A DNA stretch of 64,000 bases from Bedellia somnulentella (GCA_963576735.1 OY755175.1:1380401-1444400); one strand, 5' to 3'. Positions 44,234-55,883 are shown, counted from the first letter of the stretch. Notes: generated by a model not told the origin, from the letters alone. Numbers and translations: made by a program.

Positions 44234-44466
44234 ATACATACATACATATACTCACGCCGTTAATTCCCATTGGGGTAGGCAGAGACTATCGATCGCCACT
44301 TCGTCCGATCCTGGCAAACCTCTCTTGCTTCCTTTACATCCATCAATCTTTTCATACATGCTCTTTTATTCTTCATACTTCGGACGCCTGCCTTTTTGAG
44401 CACACTTTCAATTTGGTCCAAGTGTGTCTTTCGTGGCCGTCCTCTACTAACATTACCTTCCATTTA
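44234..44466 (-). mobile_element. LINE 3' end, 5'-truncated
   Basis: The minus strand encodes GNVSRGRPRKTHLDQIESVL and then KKAGVRSMKNKRACMKRLMD, DVKEAREVCQDRTKWRSIVS, AYPNGN and stop, the C-terminal tail of a non-LTR polymerase. It is followed by GGCGTGAGTATATGTATG. The same end occurs at 21772, 48895 and 50860. Confidence 0.75.
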
Positions 44467-45215
44467 CCTTACGTATGGTAGTAATGAGTAAAGTAGGTAA
44501 ATATTGCAATATCGTTTGGCTCCGTTTCGCACGTCTCGTCGCGCCTTTTTTCCCAGGCAAAGGAATATGCGCAAGCGCAGTCTATACAGACAAGTTACAT
44601 AATTTCGCGCCTTTTGAGACTGGATGCACAACTACCGCTTTTGTTGCGTTGATTTCACAAATATGCATCTGTCTGTCTGTATGTAAATCAGGATTTCCAG
44701 ACGGCTCTGTGTGAAATAATCTGTTTTCTCTAAAGTTAGATTTAGAGACTACTACATAATAATGTATGTAACGCTTCAAAAATTGTCGTTTTCTGGACCA
44801 CTTAGAAGATTTTTTTTTCATTCCTGTTTCTAATGTACAAAAATTTTCAACCTTTTCTTTTCATTTAATAATATGGTGGGTTTATTTTTTCGTATGATGT
44901 TAATGGTTTGTTTTGTTTTTCATTACATTGTTAGCTGGTCTAGAAAAGAAGTGTTTGCATTAATGTACGGTTCCTTAAGTAGAAATATTACAAAAAAACT
45001 CATCTCAAGAGATATATAAAGAGAGATATATAGAGAGAAGAGGAGGTTTGTCCATCATATTCTAAATAAGATCCACGTACCTAACAAGTTTGCGAAAATG
45101 GTGAACATCATATGTCTTCCAAACCCTAGTATGGTCAGATTAAATGGTTACAAACGGCATCGATAACACTTTGAGTGTACTGAAATCGATTGGCATCGTA
45201 TGCGATTATTACACA

Positions 45216-45288
45216 ATTCGTATTACTGTGACTATACTTATTTACAAAATTATTATTCGTAAATAAGTATAGTCACAGTAATACGAAT
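45216..45288. repeat. Perfect 30-bp inverted repeat, 13-nt loop
   Basis: Arms 45216-45245 and 45259-45288 are exact reverse complements (ATTCGTATTACTGTGACTAT...). The transcript would fold into a hairpin of about 73 nt. Just beside it GGAACAATTATTGTTCC (45290-45306) is another short palindrome. Confidence 0.95.
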
Positions 45289-46232
45289 GGAACAATTATT
45301 GTTCCGAGTAAGCGGCGGCGCTTACGTTATGCCAATAATAGACCACTTGTTACTGAATGTCGGTAGGGTTGCCTCGCTGTTTCCTTTGCAGTGTTTTATG
45401 TAAAATTTCTTGAATATCTGATATATCTGAAAACGGCTGAAAATATTTGGGCTCGGAGATTTCGAGGTAAGTTATAGCCTAAACCACTGATTAGGCTATG
45501 TTATGTTTATCGCTCCGCATAAGTGTTGTACGAGGAGACAAGAGATTCGAAGTTTTTTAAAGCGATTGGTGGATAGATAGGCTAAGTTTGGTTAGCATCT
45601 CTAACATTTTAATTTTATCTCTGGCCTCCTTACCAGTAATAATCTAAAGCTATGACAAGTCACAATGCTAGAAAAGTAGTAAGGCTTATCTCAATATCAT
45701 AAAAAAATAAGAATAATTAAAAACAACTCTTGCCAACCCTATTTTCGCAACCCGGATAGTCCAAGTGTCAAGCGAACGTCAAACAAAGTGATATAATAAG
45801 TTCGGAATTACGTCGTTCCGCACGAACACCCATTTATTTATACACACTTAGCTTATTAACATACACACACACATACACGGCCGCGCGGACTTTTGCTCAT
45901 TTTCATTACATTATTACGCAATTTGTCTATTGCGTTTCAATTACTAGTGAATATTTGTAGCAAGTCATTGAACTGGTTTGAGAATTTCCAATCATGGTTG
46001 TAAATTAGTTTTACATGAGTCACTGTATAATTATGACATAAGGATTTCTGTACGAAAGCAGGTACGCACTCATTATATGAAGAGATTAAACTATCCAAAA
46101 ATCTATCCACGACCTCTAAGTACTTTATAACAGTTTACAGAATTCGCGAGCATCTTGAATTAGTACTACTAAACATCAATTAAAAATCTCACAAATCTTA
46201 GAACCTATTATTAACATTCCTCTCTCTTCCAG

Positions 46233-46457
46233 GAATCCCGAAACCTAAGACCAAGAGCATACACTCCATCAGCGTACTCCAACACGTTGCCCAGTGGTTT
46301 CCGTCCCACGCAGTCGTTGGCCGAGCTTGCCGGGTACCAGCGCTCGCAGGAGCAGGAGGACTCCTTCGTGCCCGTGGTCCCGACCAGACCCACCCAGCAG
46401 CAATTGTATGCTGAGAACAGACAACAACAACAACCTATTAGGTCTCCGCATCGGAAG
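46233..46457 (+). CDS. CPAP1-type cuticle protein, coding exon 3
   Basis: 75 codons in phase 0, acceptor CTCTTCCAG and donor GTAAAA. A low-complexity linker rich in Pro, Gln, Ser and Arg (FRPTQSLAELAGYQRSQEQE, then a run of Gln). Codon use is markedly GC-richer than the flanking introns, which supports real coding. Confidence 0.85.
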
Positions 46458-46694
46458 GTAAAAAAAATACAGTGAAATTATTGAAAATGATCTGCTTGAT
46501 CAATCAAACATACCACTTTAGTGTGGTCATATAAATTCTACCTTCTATATCGCCCTCATTTCTTCCTACCCATTTCTGACATGAAAATAATTTTTATATC
46601 TTTGTAACTTACAAATATGAACTCGCGTTTACAAGTCTTTCAAAATACACGAGGTGTACATGCTTGCAGATGATAATTATCAATAAACTTCCAG

Positions 46695-46928
46695 ATCCAG
46701 CACCCATCAAAGCTCCAGCAACTCCAACAAGAGGCCGAAGACGAGCTCGAAGATGAGAAGGAGGAACCCGACCGCCTGTCGCAGCTGCTGCAGCAGTCCA
46801 AGTTCGACTGCGGCGGCAAGGGCACCGGCTACTACGCGGATCCAGAGCTGAATTGCGAGGTCTTCCATTACTGTCAGGACGCTGTCAAGCATTCCTGGAT
46901 CTGTCCCGACGGGTTCACTTTCCATCAG
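46695..46928 (+). CDS. CPAP1-type cuticle protein, coding exon 4 (CBM14, first part)
   Basis: 78 codons. An acidic coiled-coil-like stretch (LQQLQQEAEDELEDEKEE) precedes the chitin-binding type-2 domain: DCGGKGTGYYADPELNCEVF, HYCQDAVKHSWICPDGFTFH. Four of the six domain cysteines are here. The domain is split by the intron after FHQ. Donor GTAAGG. Confidence 0.92.
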
Positions 46929-47694
46929 GTAAGGATTTGTCATATCGGTGGTGTCTTGCAAATAGTATGTATCACCAATTTTTAGTCCTCAGATCATTTT
47001 AGTCGCTTCTTGCGAACTCAAAATAACAAAACCATAGATGAATTTATTTTTTTATGCCATGTAGTTGAACCCGTGGACCGGTTTATATTGAAACAGTAAG
47101 AACAATTTTCGCTATCAGTTTCCAGCTTGACAAGTCTGCTTTTATACTCGTTGATAATGATTTGTAAAAGTTTAGTAGAAACAGCACTGCCCAATGACTT
47201 ATACGGATGCAGCAAAAGTCGACTTAAGGATCTGGGAACTTGTATATTCTAAGCTACACAGCTACAGAACACTTCTTAAGAAATAGTTACATACATTATT
47301 CAGCTAAGTACCTAAATTAAGGTCTATTAAATCAAAAGTACTGACACTAATTCATTTGCGATCCTACACAACACCCACTCTACTACTCACAAAATGTTAC
47401 TTTGCAAAGATAAAGCCTCAACCTCACCCGTGCACATTAAATTAATCGTAACATTAGTTTCAATAATGCAATACGGTTTCCTTAGAAGGATCAGCAAAAA
47501 GAATACAAAATGGACACAATGAATCATTGACAGTATGTAAAAAGATTTACTAGTAAGCTTATTCCTATCAGTTTTGTGCCTATTTCAAAGTCTTTGAAGG
47601 AAATCATATAAAGTAATTGGAATTGGAAAATCTACAGTTTTCTAGTACAGGGAACTTGCAAATAAATTTATTTATGTATTTATTACATTCGCAG

Positions 47695-47889
47695 GTCCAC
47701 CTCATCTGCATGCCGCCAAACCATGAAAATATCTGTCAAAAATCGGCCAAATACCACTTCGTCAACGACTACCTGTACCGGCCAATCAACGAGGAGGAGG
47801 TCCAGAGGAAACCCAACGTGTCTCTCAAGTACTCCGACAGGTACTACCCCGCTGAGGTGTACAGGGATGACAGATACGAAGACGAAGAG
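47695..47889 (+). CDS. CPAP1-type cuticle protein, coding exon 5 (CBM14, second part)
   Basis: 65 codons. VHLICMPPNHENIC supplies cysteines five and six, then SAKYHFVNDYLYRPIN. CPAP1 proteins (cuticular proteins analogous to peritrophins, one CBM14) are secreted and bind chitin in the exoskeleton or trachea; the tract HSWICPDGFTFHQVHLICMPP is characteristic of the group (recalled). Ends in phase 0 at EDEE; donor GTAATA. Confidence 0.92.
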
Positions 47890-48373
47890 GTAATATTTGG
47901 TTTTATTTTACAGCACAACCTACTTATAGACTACTAGATATTGCGTGGTATAAAACAGCCATCTCTTACTCACTTACTTAGTACCGTATACGGGCATCTC
48001 ATTCTAATCGATATCGTGACGATAAAAAAACGGACGTGCTAGGCTTTCTGAGCGAAGTTGTTTGTATTCTCTCAATTTAAAAACCCTCCAAATTAACTTG
48101 AATCCAACACAAACTTTAGTCAGATCTGTAACTTAGGCTTAAAATATCAGTTCTTACAGTTTAATCAATCGTAACTCAACTCCTTCTTTGTTTACATTAT
48201 GTTGAAGGACTATGTTGTTTCTTTGTAAATTAATAATAATACTGTGGATTTTGATAACGTCATGAAGTTATATGTTCCCATTATAGAGGATGAAACCACA
48301 TAGTAATACTCAGTCTCAGTCTTGTAAGAAGTCCAAAACTGGTAATAATTCATATCCTCTTTCCTACAATCAG

Positions 48374-48520
48374 GAGGAGCCCGCTCGCCGCCAGCAGCTG
48401 ACGGCGCAGTCGCCGGCGCCGCGCCCGCACACCGCGCCGCAGGTCTTCAGAACCGCCGAGGAGGTCAACATCCCCTTGGGCCAGAGACGCCCACAACGCC
48501 CCTACGACTTCGACTTTTAA
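48374..48520 (+). CDS. CPAP1-type cuticle protein, last coding exon
   Basis: Encodes EEPARRQQLTAQSPAPRPHT and ends RPQRPYDFDF and TAA. Two acceptors are usable in the same phase: CTACAATCAG at 48373 (preferred, because the GC-rich codon use starts here) and TTATAG at 48286, which would add 29 residues. The complete protein is 309 residues, or 338 with the longer form. Confidence 0.8.
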   Translation, partial: EEPARRQQLTAQSPAPRPHTAPQVFRTAEEVNIPLGQRRPQRPYDFDF

Positions 48521-48857
48521 GAACTGACAGTTAGAATAGCACCTTACCTCCGCCTTTGTTTTGCGTCAAAGATGATTTTATACATCTATTAACTTATCCA
48601 TTATTACATATTAAGGATCTTTGCAAAAGCACCAGACTTGGTCAAATAGCATGCTTGATTATTTTCCTTTGATTGATAGAACGGTTAACTTAACACTTAA
48701 AAAGATATTAGGAGAGAAGGTCCGTTGTGTACAGTATGGTGGTAAATGTAAGAATGTGAGTAAATCTATTTATATTTTTGTACAATAACGTTTTATTGTA
48801 AGTTTTATTTGCTCATAAGTTACAAATTAGTTTATAAGCTAGTCTTCGATTTTTATT

Positions 48858-48863
48858 AATAAA
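48858..48863 (+). terminator. Poly(A) signal AATAAA of the CPAP1-type gene
   Basis: AATAAA, 338 bp after the stop codon. Confidence 0.5.
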
Positions 48864-48894
48864 AATACTAAGTTAATTTTGCTTTTTAATTATG

Positions 48895-49215
48895 TATTTA
48901 CATCCCACCAAGCATATACTTGCACCATGAATTCCCGTTGGAGTGGTCAGAGACTATCGATAGCCATTTTGTATGATTTTGGCAAACCTGTTGAGATTCG
49001 TCGACATTATTTAATGTTTAATACATGCCCCTTTATTGATCACACTAAAGGCACTTGCCTTTCAACGAATAGTCTCTGTTTGTCTACTTTTTTATTATAC
49101 ATTTATCGCTGTTATGTGTGGGCTAAGAATTGCACTAACTCATGCCTTTTCGCGGATGTCGTAAGAGACAACTTAAGTTCCCAGGGCTTTTTAAGTGATC
49201 GTTGGGATGTGTGAC
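48895..49215 (-). repeat. Diverged LINE tail next to a family B fragment
   Basis: 48905-49010 resembles the 44234 LINE end (minus). 49113-49215 resembles the family B start in plus sense (GGGCTTTTTAAGTGATCGTT). Confidence 0.5.
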
Positions 49216-49251
49216 TGAAAACACATTTATATTTATAAACCAAATGTCTCT

Positions 49252-49357
49252 GGATTTAATAAACAAAGGAAAGAAAAATTTCGACACTAGCGGGGATCGA
49301 ACCCGCGACCTCCGGTTATACGCCCCCGTCGCTCTGCCAATTGAGCTATAATGTCAA
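49252..49357 (-). repeat. tRNA-like SINE (family C) with near-complete cloverleaf
   Basis: Minus strand from about 49354: acceptor GACATTA pairs with TAGTGTC, D stem GCTC/GAGC, T stem GCGGG/CCCGC with TTCGATC loop. The anticodon arm does not form a proper 5-bp stem. It is followed by CGAAATTTTTCTTTCCTTTG, the same tail as at 31670. A SINE head or tRNA pseudogene rather than a working tRNA. Confidence 0.65.
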
Positions 49358-49449
49358 GTGGCTACTATTGCAAAATTCTTCATTCCTTTGTTTCTTTTAC
49401 ACTTTTTTAATTAGTGTTAGCGTTACCTACCTCTGAATTTTTTACAATC

Positions 49450-49505
49450 CGGATCCGGAGGTCGCGGGTCCGATACCCGCTAGTATCGCAATTTTTCTTT
49501 CCTTT
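49450..49505 (+). repeat. SINE family C fragment
   Basis: GGAGGTCGCGGGTCCGATAC followed by CGCAATTTTTCTTTCCTTT. It faces the previous copy. Confidence 0.6.
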
Positions 49506-50189
49506 CAAAGCAAAGCAAGAAAAAGATAAATCGATTTAAATTTAAATCGTTTTAGTCTTGAACTGAGTTTGGTTAAATTTAATTTATAATCAAAGTTAGG
49601 CAAGTGGTCTCTAATCCTTCAAAAGCTAATCCTCTTCCCACTTATCAGGGTAATATTATGAAGGAGAGCTTGAGAAAGTGAAAGGGTTTAGTAACGCTTA
49701 CCCATCCAAATGAGAGGTAAAAAAACCTTCAGAAAATCCCTTTTGAGAGGGTCATAAAAACCTTCCATAGGGTTTAATGAACGAGAAGTTTCCTGATTGG
49801 GTTTCCTTATCTTGAAAGTGGGTATTTTAGCGGCTTAAAATATAAAATAAACTTATCACCCGAATAAAAACTTGGACTGCACCCTTTCGATAGAGTTAAT
49901 TAGGATTAGCTTTATGTTGGGCTTTCATTTGCTAAAGGTTTTTAAATTAAACCCCTCGCTCGCCTGGTCTCTGGACGGCGGCAGAACAGATTACCAGCAC
50001 ACAGGGTATGCTTAACCGTTGGAGTGCAGTGAGCACTTTATCAACCTGCTTAACGTTGATCGAGCCGCGGAAATGGCATATAAATGCTCGATAGCATCTC
50101 TTGCAACAGTTAATGAACTGAATGCATCATCACAATGGACCTGACCAACGTTTTTTATTTCATACGCCAAATAAATCTACAATCGCTGT
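49506..50189. other. Intergenic DNA
   Basis: Nothing recognised. Confidence 0.4.
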
Positions 50190-50550
50190 GAAGTGTCGGC
50201 TTAGAATAGCACTACCCCATTTCTTCCGGTGGGTGAACGTAAATGGCGACTTTGTTTGAGTTTGACTTTAAAACACTAGATAAATCTTTTTCCTCGCTGT
50301 GAAGTGTTGGCATAGAATAGCACTACCCCATTTCTTCCGGTGGGTGTACGTAAAAGGCGACTAACGGTATTGGGGCTTTTAAGGGATATTTGGGCGATGC
50401 GGCTGGAGACCCATCACCAACAAGCCAACAACCTTTATTTCACCATCTGTTCCCCACGCAACTTCCAAAAGTGGCTGAGGAATTTCTAATTTCCTAGCTC
50501 TGACTTCCCCTTTCAAGGGACTCATAGCCGTGAGTATATATGTATGTATG
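50190..50550 (+). repeat. Family B repeat with duplicated 5' end
   Basis: A 5' fragment (50190-50245) is followed by a complete copy (50285-50550) that ends in a TATGTATGTATG tail. Confidence 0.75.
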
Positions 50551-50859
50551 TATAAATCTACAAAAAAATACGAGAAAAACTGTATTTTTACTTTTTTCAT
50601 AACTTGAAATATGACTGAAATATTTAGGTTCAAAGTGCTCATTTCGGCCGACGGAGTTAAATGCCGTTGGCGCTATTCGTCGCTCACGCTTGCGTACGCA
50701 TGGAGTTTTAATAGTTTTGTGATACAAAATGGCAAATGAATACTGTATTATGCCTCAGTGTTTCAACTCTGCAGTTATGCTACCTAATAATCTAATTATA
50801 AATTAATTTGTTTTTAAAAACGTAAAACGTTTCTAGATCGAATCGACGTATGAATGTAA

Positions 50860-50960
50860 GGGAAGCAAGAGAAGTTTGCCAAGATCGTACTAAGTGGCGA
50901 TCGATAGTCTCTGCCTACCCCAATGGGAATAATGGGCGTGAGTATAAGTAAGTAAGTTGT
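50860..50960 (+). repeat. LINE tail fragment (same end as at 44234)
   Basis: GCAAGAGAAGTTTGCCAAG through CTGCCTACCCCAATGGGAAT to GGGCGTGAGTATAAGTAAG. Confidence 0.65.
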
Positions 50961-50972
50961 TTTTAGTATCTA

Positions 50973-51055
50973 CAGGCCTAACCGTAAGTCGCCTTTTACA
51001 TACACCCAACGTAAGAAATGGGTTAGTGCTATTCTAAGCTGACACTACACAGCAA
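50973..51055 (-). repeat. Family B repeat fragment
   Basis: The 5' part only (minus sense), ending CTGACACTACACAGC. Confidence 0.6.
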
Positions 51056-51122
51056 TACAAATATAATCACAAATATAACATTAATATAAAGGTAGCCAAA
51101 GCTTCAGCATTGAAAATTTGTT

Positions 51123-51238
51123 AGAAAGTATAGTGAGGTTTTTAGCCTGAGCAGAAATAAAAATAAAAAACATAATGGTCAAATCACAAGATGTTTTTTT
51201 ATATTTCAGCGGAGGCTAAGAACCTCACTATACTTTCT
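51123..51238. repeat. 26-bp inverted repeat upstream of PIGW
   Basis: Arms 51123-51148 and 51213-51238 are reverse complements with one mismatch (AGAAAGTATAGTGAGG...), with a spacer of 64 nt. It lies about 560 bp before the PIGW start codon. Confidence 0.93.
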
Positions 51239-51793
51239 CAGTTTGATCTCGGCACGACAATTTTTATGTATTAATTATTTTGAAAATTACAATATTTTAG
51301 ATAAGCATTGCATAGGCAAAGTTGTTTAGTTTAATGTCTTTTATCAATGTAAAACATAAAAAGGATACGTTTTAAAAACGAGGTCTAGGCGAGTTGAGTT
51401 TGGATTTCTGCTTAGTGTACAGAGCGAAAATTTTAAAGCATGAATACCAGCAAAAAATATAGAAATAAGAAAATTAATTCAGTTCGATTTTTGCCCATCC
51501 ATAATACTAGCGATTCTGTGCGATCGAGCGAGTCAATAATGTATTTAAAATATAGCCATATTCTGTCGAACGTGCATATCTTGGCAATTCTTGACACTGG
51601 CAGAATTTGTTTAATTCATGACAGATAGTCATATTCAGAAAACCTTATCAAAATAATCAATAATGGAGAGAGAGAATCACTAGAAAAGTGAAGAACCTAC
51701 TAACGTTAACAAATGAAACATTATTTTAAAAGATTTCTGAATTAAAGTCATCTTAATTAACTCATAGGCTGTATCCTCAATAACAATCACACT

Positions 51794-53143
51794 ATGGAAG
51801 TATTGCAAAATAATAATATAAGTGATGGAGACTACAGGAAATTCCACGAATCGTTTATGCAAAATCATAAAGGATCGTCGCCGTTGCACACCTTTTTGTG
51901 TGTACTATTCAGTGTTCTTTGTTCAATCATATGTTCTATTAGAAATAAACATGATAAGAAGCTGTCGATCTTCAAGGAGTATTTATATCTAGTATGTCCC
52001 ATTGTATTCGCTCACACTATCCTTAGTCATTATATATTTCATCTTAATATCATAGCTATTGTGATTTTAATGTATAAGTTTTACAAAATTCCTGCTAATG
52101 TTGGATTCTTTTATGTTTTTAATCAGAAGAACCAGTTCAGATCTCGTAAATTAGCATCAGTAACCAGCATGAGAAGTTTAACGTATCTTGTCACTGTACT
52201 TTGCATTTTAGCAGTGGATTTCCAAGTTTTCCCTCGCTATTTGGCTAAAACAGAAACTTACGGCTACAGTTTCATGGACACAGGAGTTGGTTTGTTTGTG
52301 GTGATGAGTGGTTTAGTACATAAAGATTATAGAAACAAAAACTTCATATACTTCCTTTTAAGTAATTTGAAACTGGTTGCTGTGTTGACTTCTCTAGGAT
52401 TTTCAAGATATATATCAGTGAAACAGCTCGACTATCAGGAACATGTAACAGAATATGGAGTTCATCTAAATTTCTTTTTCGTCTTGGCTATAGCAAAGTT
52501 ATGCTCATCAATCATTTTATACTTTGCTGAGCCACTCTATAGTTTGATAGTGAGTATATTGCTTATTGCAGTACATGAATATTTTCTGCATATAGGTTTG
52601 GAACAGTGGGTGTTTAGTGATGTGCCAAGAAATACTTTTCTATCTGCTAACCGAGAAGGACTAACTTGCTGTCTGGGATACATTGCACTGTACATGATGG
52701 GTGTACATTTTAACAGAGTTATTTCCAGTCGAAAAGCTCCTAGGCTAGTTATTGTTTTACATATCTTTTTAAGTGCCATAATATTTTGGATTCTATTATG
52801 CTTAGTAAAGGATTATAAGCCAATTTCAAGAATCTTGGCTAATATGACATATTTTGTTTATATACTAGCTATTATGTTAAGTATATGGAGCATTCTCTAT
52901 TTCTTTGAAGCCATATTTGAAAGTTATGATGCAATAAACTTTGTAGTACCTAAAATATTATTTGTAATAAACGAAAATGGATTATTGTATTTTTTGGCCG
53001 CTAATCTTTTGACTGGAGCTGTGAATTTAAATATTAAGACTCTTTTTGTAAATCATGTTTTTGCATTAATAATATTAAATGCTTATATGGTATGCTGCAT
53101 TGTTATAGCACTCACATTACATAGGTATGGAATAAAAGTATAA
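51794..53143 (+). CDS. PIGW: GPI inositol acyltransferase, PIG-W/Gwt1 family
   Basis: 449 residues from one exon; ATG in CACTATGG context. PIG-W is an ER multi-spanning enzyme that transfers an acyl chain to inositol of GlcN-PI in GPI-anchor synthesis. Family signatures seen: the block DFQVFPRYLAKTETYGYSFM and then DTGVGLFVVMSGLV (about 137-170), EYGVHLNFFFVLAI (about 224), and SANREGLTCCLGYIALYMMG (about 287-306). Around a dozen hydrophobic segments follow each other along the chain. It is slightly shorter than human PIGW (504, recalled). Intronless and intact. The gene next door, convergent, belongs to the GPI-remodelling metallophosphoesterase family. Confidence 0.93.
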   Translation: MEVLQNNNISDGDYRKFHESFMQNHKGSSPLHTFLCVLFSVLCSIICSIRNKHDKKLSIFKEYLYLVCPIVFAHTILSHYIFHLNIIAIVILMYKFYKIPANVGFFYVFNQKNQFRSRKLASVTSMRSLTYLVTVLCILAVDFQVFPRYLAKTETYGYSFMDTGVGLFVVMSGLVHKDYRNKNFIYFLLSNLKLVAVLTSLGFSRYISVKQLDYQEHVTEYGVHLNFFFVLAIAKLCSSIILYFAEPLYSLIVSILLIAVHEYFLHIGLEQWVFSDVPRNTFLSANREGLTCCLGYIALYMMGVHFNRVISSRKAPRLVIVLHIFLSAIIFWILLCLVKDYKPISRILANMTYFVYILAIMLSIWSILYFFEAIFESYDAINFVVPKILFVINENGLLYFLAANLLTGAVNLNIKTLFVNHVFALIILNAYMVCCIVIALTLHRYGIKV

Positions 53144-55434
53144 ATTGGATTTTTTAAAGTTTTATTCAACATTCTACTAAATCACTACTGTATATTTGGC
53201 ATTTCATACTGATATTAACCTCAAAACATATGAATATTTAGCATTCACATTATGGTGGTACATTTGTATGTTTTCTAATCATACTATCATCTCTGTCTCT
53301 TGATGATGTGATATATCATTTAATATGAGCTGATGTTATAACACCCACCACCTTACCAATGTCTTAAAAAGGCAAATAGTAAATATTCATACATAATCTA
53401 CATTTTTCCTGGTTACTTCATTCATTATATCAATAAAGTGAGCAAAATTGAATTAATGCTAAATATCTCTACAGTTCACATCATTTCCTTGACTTAAAGT
53501 GAATAAATTTGTGTAGAAGAAATGACTAGAAGGAAGACTGTTTTCTGCGATTAAAGATAAAATTATTTTGTTAACATACAATTTCAGTAAATTGTTCCAC
53601 AGATTTTCATCAAATTTAAGACAATTCTTTAATTTTAAGTTAGTTTTATGTAGTACTGCCGGTGAGTAGTGGTCATTTGGAGATAATGTGAACTGATCTT
53701 TATATTATAATAGACACATATAATTTGGGTGATTTGTACCATGGGAGGAATGTAAACTTTCTACTAACTCAATATTACACTAGATTGACTAGAGAACTTT
53801 AAACTAATACACATAAAAGTTTTCCTTGGGATGTGTTATATAATAAAATTATTAATAATTAATATGCATGAAAAGAATGAGAAAATAATACAAGTTTGAA
53901 TATATATATATGCTTTAGAAGATGCTTCATTCTAACATGACATTTGGTGGTTTTATGGATTGACTGGTATCTTTAGATTTGATTAATTAAGGACAAATAA
54001 CCTACTAATTTCCTTAAAATAAAAATGTTACAAAGTATTCACTAACCTGGTTCTTTATTTTAAATTTTGCTGACCCTAATTTTGACTGACCCCTGAAAAC
54101 TGAGCACGGAAAGGCAGGTAAGTTTATTGTACTTCACTCCAAGGGTACAAATTCAGTATGGCTAAGTTTTTTTTCAAATAGTCAGTTTTGTTCATTCCAA
54201 ACAACAGAGACTATTTTAATTGACTATAGACCCACTTTTCAATAGTCCAATACATGTTATTGAATGAGTGGTCCACAATCAAATTGCACTGGCTAGAGTT
54301 ACAGCATCAGAACACGACAAAATTATTAAAATTAAATATAACAATAGTGTATAATAAATAACTTACAAATCTATAAACAATCGCTTTAGAAACTAAATGT
54401 AACATCTTTATATAACATATAATTGGACTGAAACATGTCATATTATCATTTGAATATCATTTAATAAGCCACAGGGTATAAACTATTTCACTAGCATAAA
54501 ATACTATAAATAATTCTAAGTAATTGCAATTGATTTTCATAAGAAAAAGTGTGATTTACGACTTGGTATACAACCTAAATTAATACTGTCAGGTATTTGT
54601 AATAATATCAATTAGAATCAAGACTAATCTCGATAAAATAAAACACTTAAAAGAAAAACATAAGGTAAAATGTTCAAAATGAAATCTGGTTCATATATAT
54701 TCATATAAAAAAAAACAATAAAATTAGCTGACATTTAGCAAATAGTTCATGAGGGTACATAAAGAATATAATCGCATTAACTATTATAAAAAAAGCATAA
54801 AAATTGTCTACATTCCTACTGCTCAAACCAGTATTTTTGTATTTTATGCTTTTTTTGGGTTTTTATTAGCAATAGGAAGAACAGTTAAGATTAGTATAGA
54901 ACAACTCGAGTTACTACCCTGTCTGTAACCATTTCAGCACCACACGGCTCTTCTACATTACCCTGATCCGAATAAAGCATTGGTAGCATACTATGAGTTG
55001 TCTATTAAGGCTGTGCCTTTATTTAACTACTTTCATCAATATCACTACATTTTTTTTTATGTTGACTTCACCATAGACTTCAATTTTATGTCTGTCACTA
55101 CACATACGTGTGTGTGTGTACTAGACATTCAAACTCTATGGTGCAGCCAACAAATTTTTTGATGCGCTTACATTTCTACGCTTATATTTATAGGTGTAGA
55201 CAGATCAAAATCTAATATGAACCAAGATAGATTATAGATAAAGATCCAAGAAGATAACAATAGTAAATGGTCCACACCAAAGACTATTAGAGAACTCATA
55301 CCCGTACTAGGAAAATACAAAAGAACTAAAGTAAATCAGACTTATGAAAAATCGCAGGGTTATTTACTAATATCAAATCGGCGCGTCATTTTGAAAAGCA
55401 TATATTCCTGGTCATTATTGTTGTGTTTCGTCTC
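53144..55434. other. Intergenic DNA between convergent genes
   Basis: AT-rich. Possible poly(A) signals are AATAAA near 53431 and 53503 on the plus strand. No repeats or exons recognised. Confidence 0.45.
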
Positions 55435-55670
55435 TTACATTTCATTTACTTTGCTGCTCAAATTTAATTCAATTTTTTCAAAGGAAGGATCTGTTAATAG
55501 TGATGTTGGTGACGGTGGTGTGGTGCGGGGGCGCCTACGACGACGACTGCTATAGCAGATACGATGCACGATGATGAAAAGTAGCAATAATGAGACAATC
55601 AAATACAAGAAGAGATTAAAGAATCGACACGGGGACCAGTAAACTCGGTAATTTAGGATTCTGCCATTTT
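55435..55670 (-). CDS. MPPE1/PGAP5-Cdc1 family metallophosphoesterase, last exon
   Basis: Acceptor TTATTCGCAG. The exon completes the split codon (I|E) and encodes ENGRILNYRVYWSPCRFFNL, then a membrane helix LFLYLIVSLLLLFIIVHRIC, an arginine-rich cytosolic stretch (RRRRRP) and a polar tail ending SSKVNEM and TAA. The VxWSPxRFF-then-helix layout is that of the C-terminal anchor of this family. Confidence 0.82.
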
Positions 55671-55883
55671 CTGCGAATAAAAGAATTTTATGGTTAGGTA
55701 AATTGTTGTCAGCAAAGGCAATTCATGCGAATGGGTCACAGTGAAATTGAACACAAAATGAAGGTTTTTGGATGGATAATATATATTTTTAAAGGTTTAT
55801 ATTAAACTATGTAGTGTACACTTAGAATATCACAAACGATTTTTTTCCTGCGGGTGTTGTATGAAGTATATAAGGAAATTAAT

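Larger units (their letters stand above)
41476..46232 (+). other. Intron 2 of the CPAP1-type gene
   Basis: Contains a (TCTA)n run (about 42941-42962), a 21-bp tandem duplication (ACAAAATAAACTGAGTCACTT, about 42279-42320), repeats at 43617, 43940 and 44234, and the hairpin at 45216. Confidence 0.7.

Noticed and set aside
46211..46961. Minus-strand ORFs (60-84 codons) at 46211-46475 and 46640-46961
   Set aside because: They are shadows of GC-rich cuticle-protein exons 3 and 4, which have splice sites and a recognised domain on the plus strand.
49281..49354. tRNA gene
   Set aside because: Acceptor, D and T stems pair, but the anticodon stem does not, and the 3' flank is the SINE family C tail found elsewhere.
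54980..55162. 60-codon plus ORF between PIGW and the phosphoesterase
   Set aside because: Low complexity, hydrophobic by AT bias, no family and no flanking signals.
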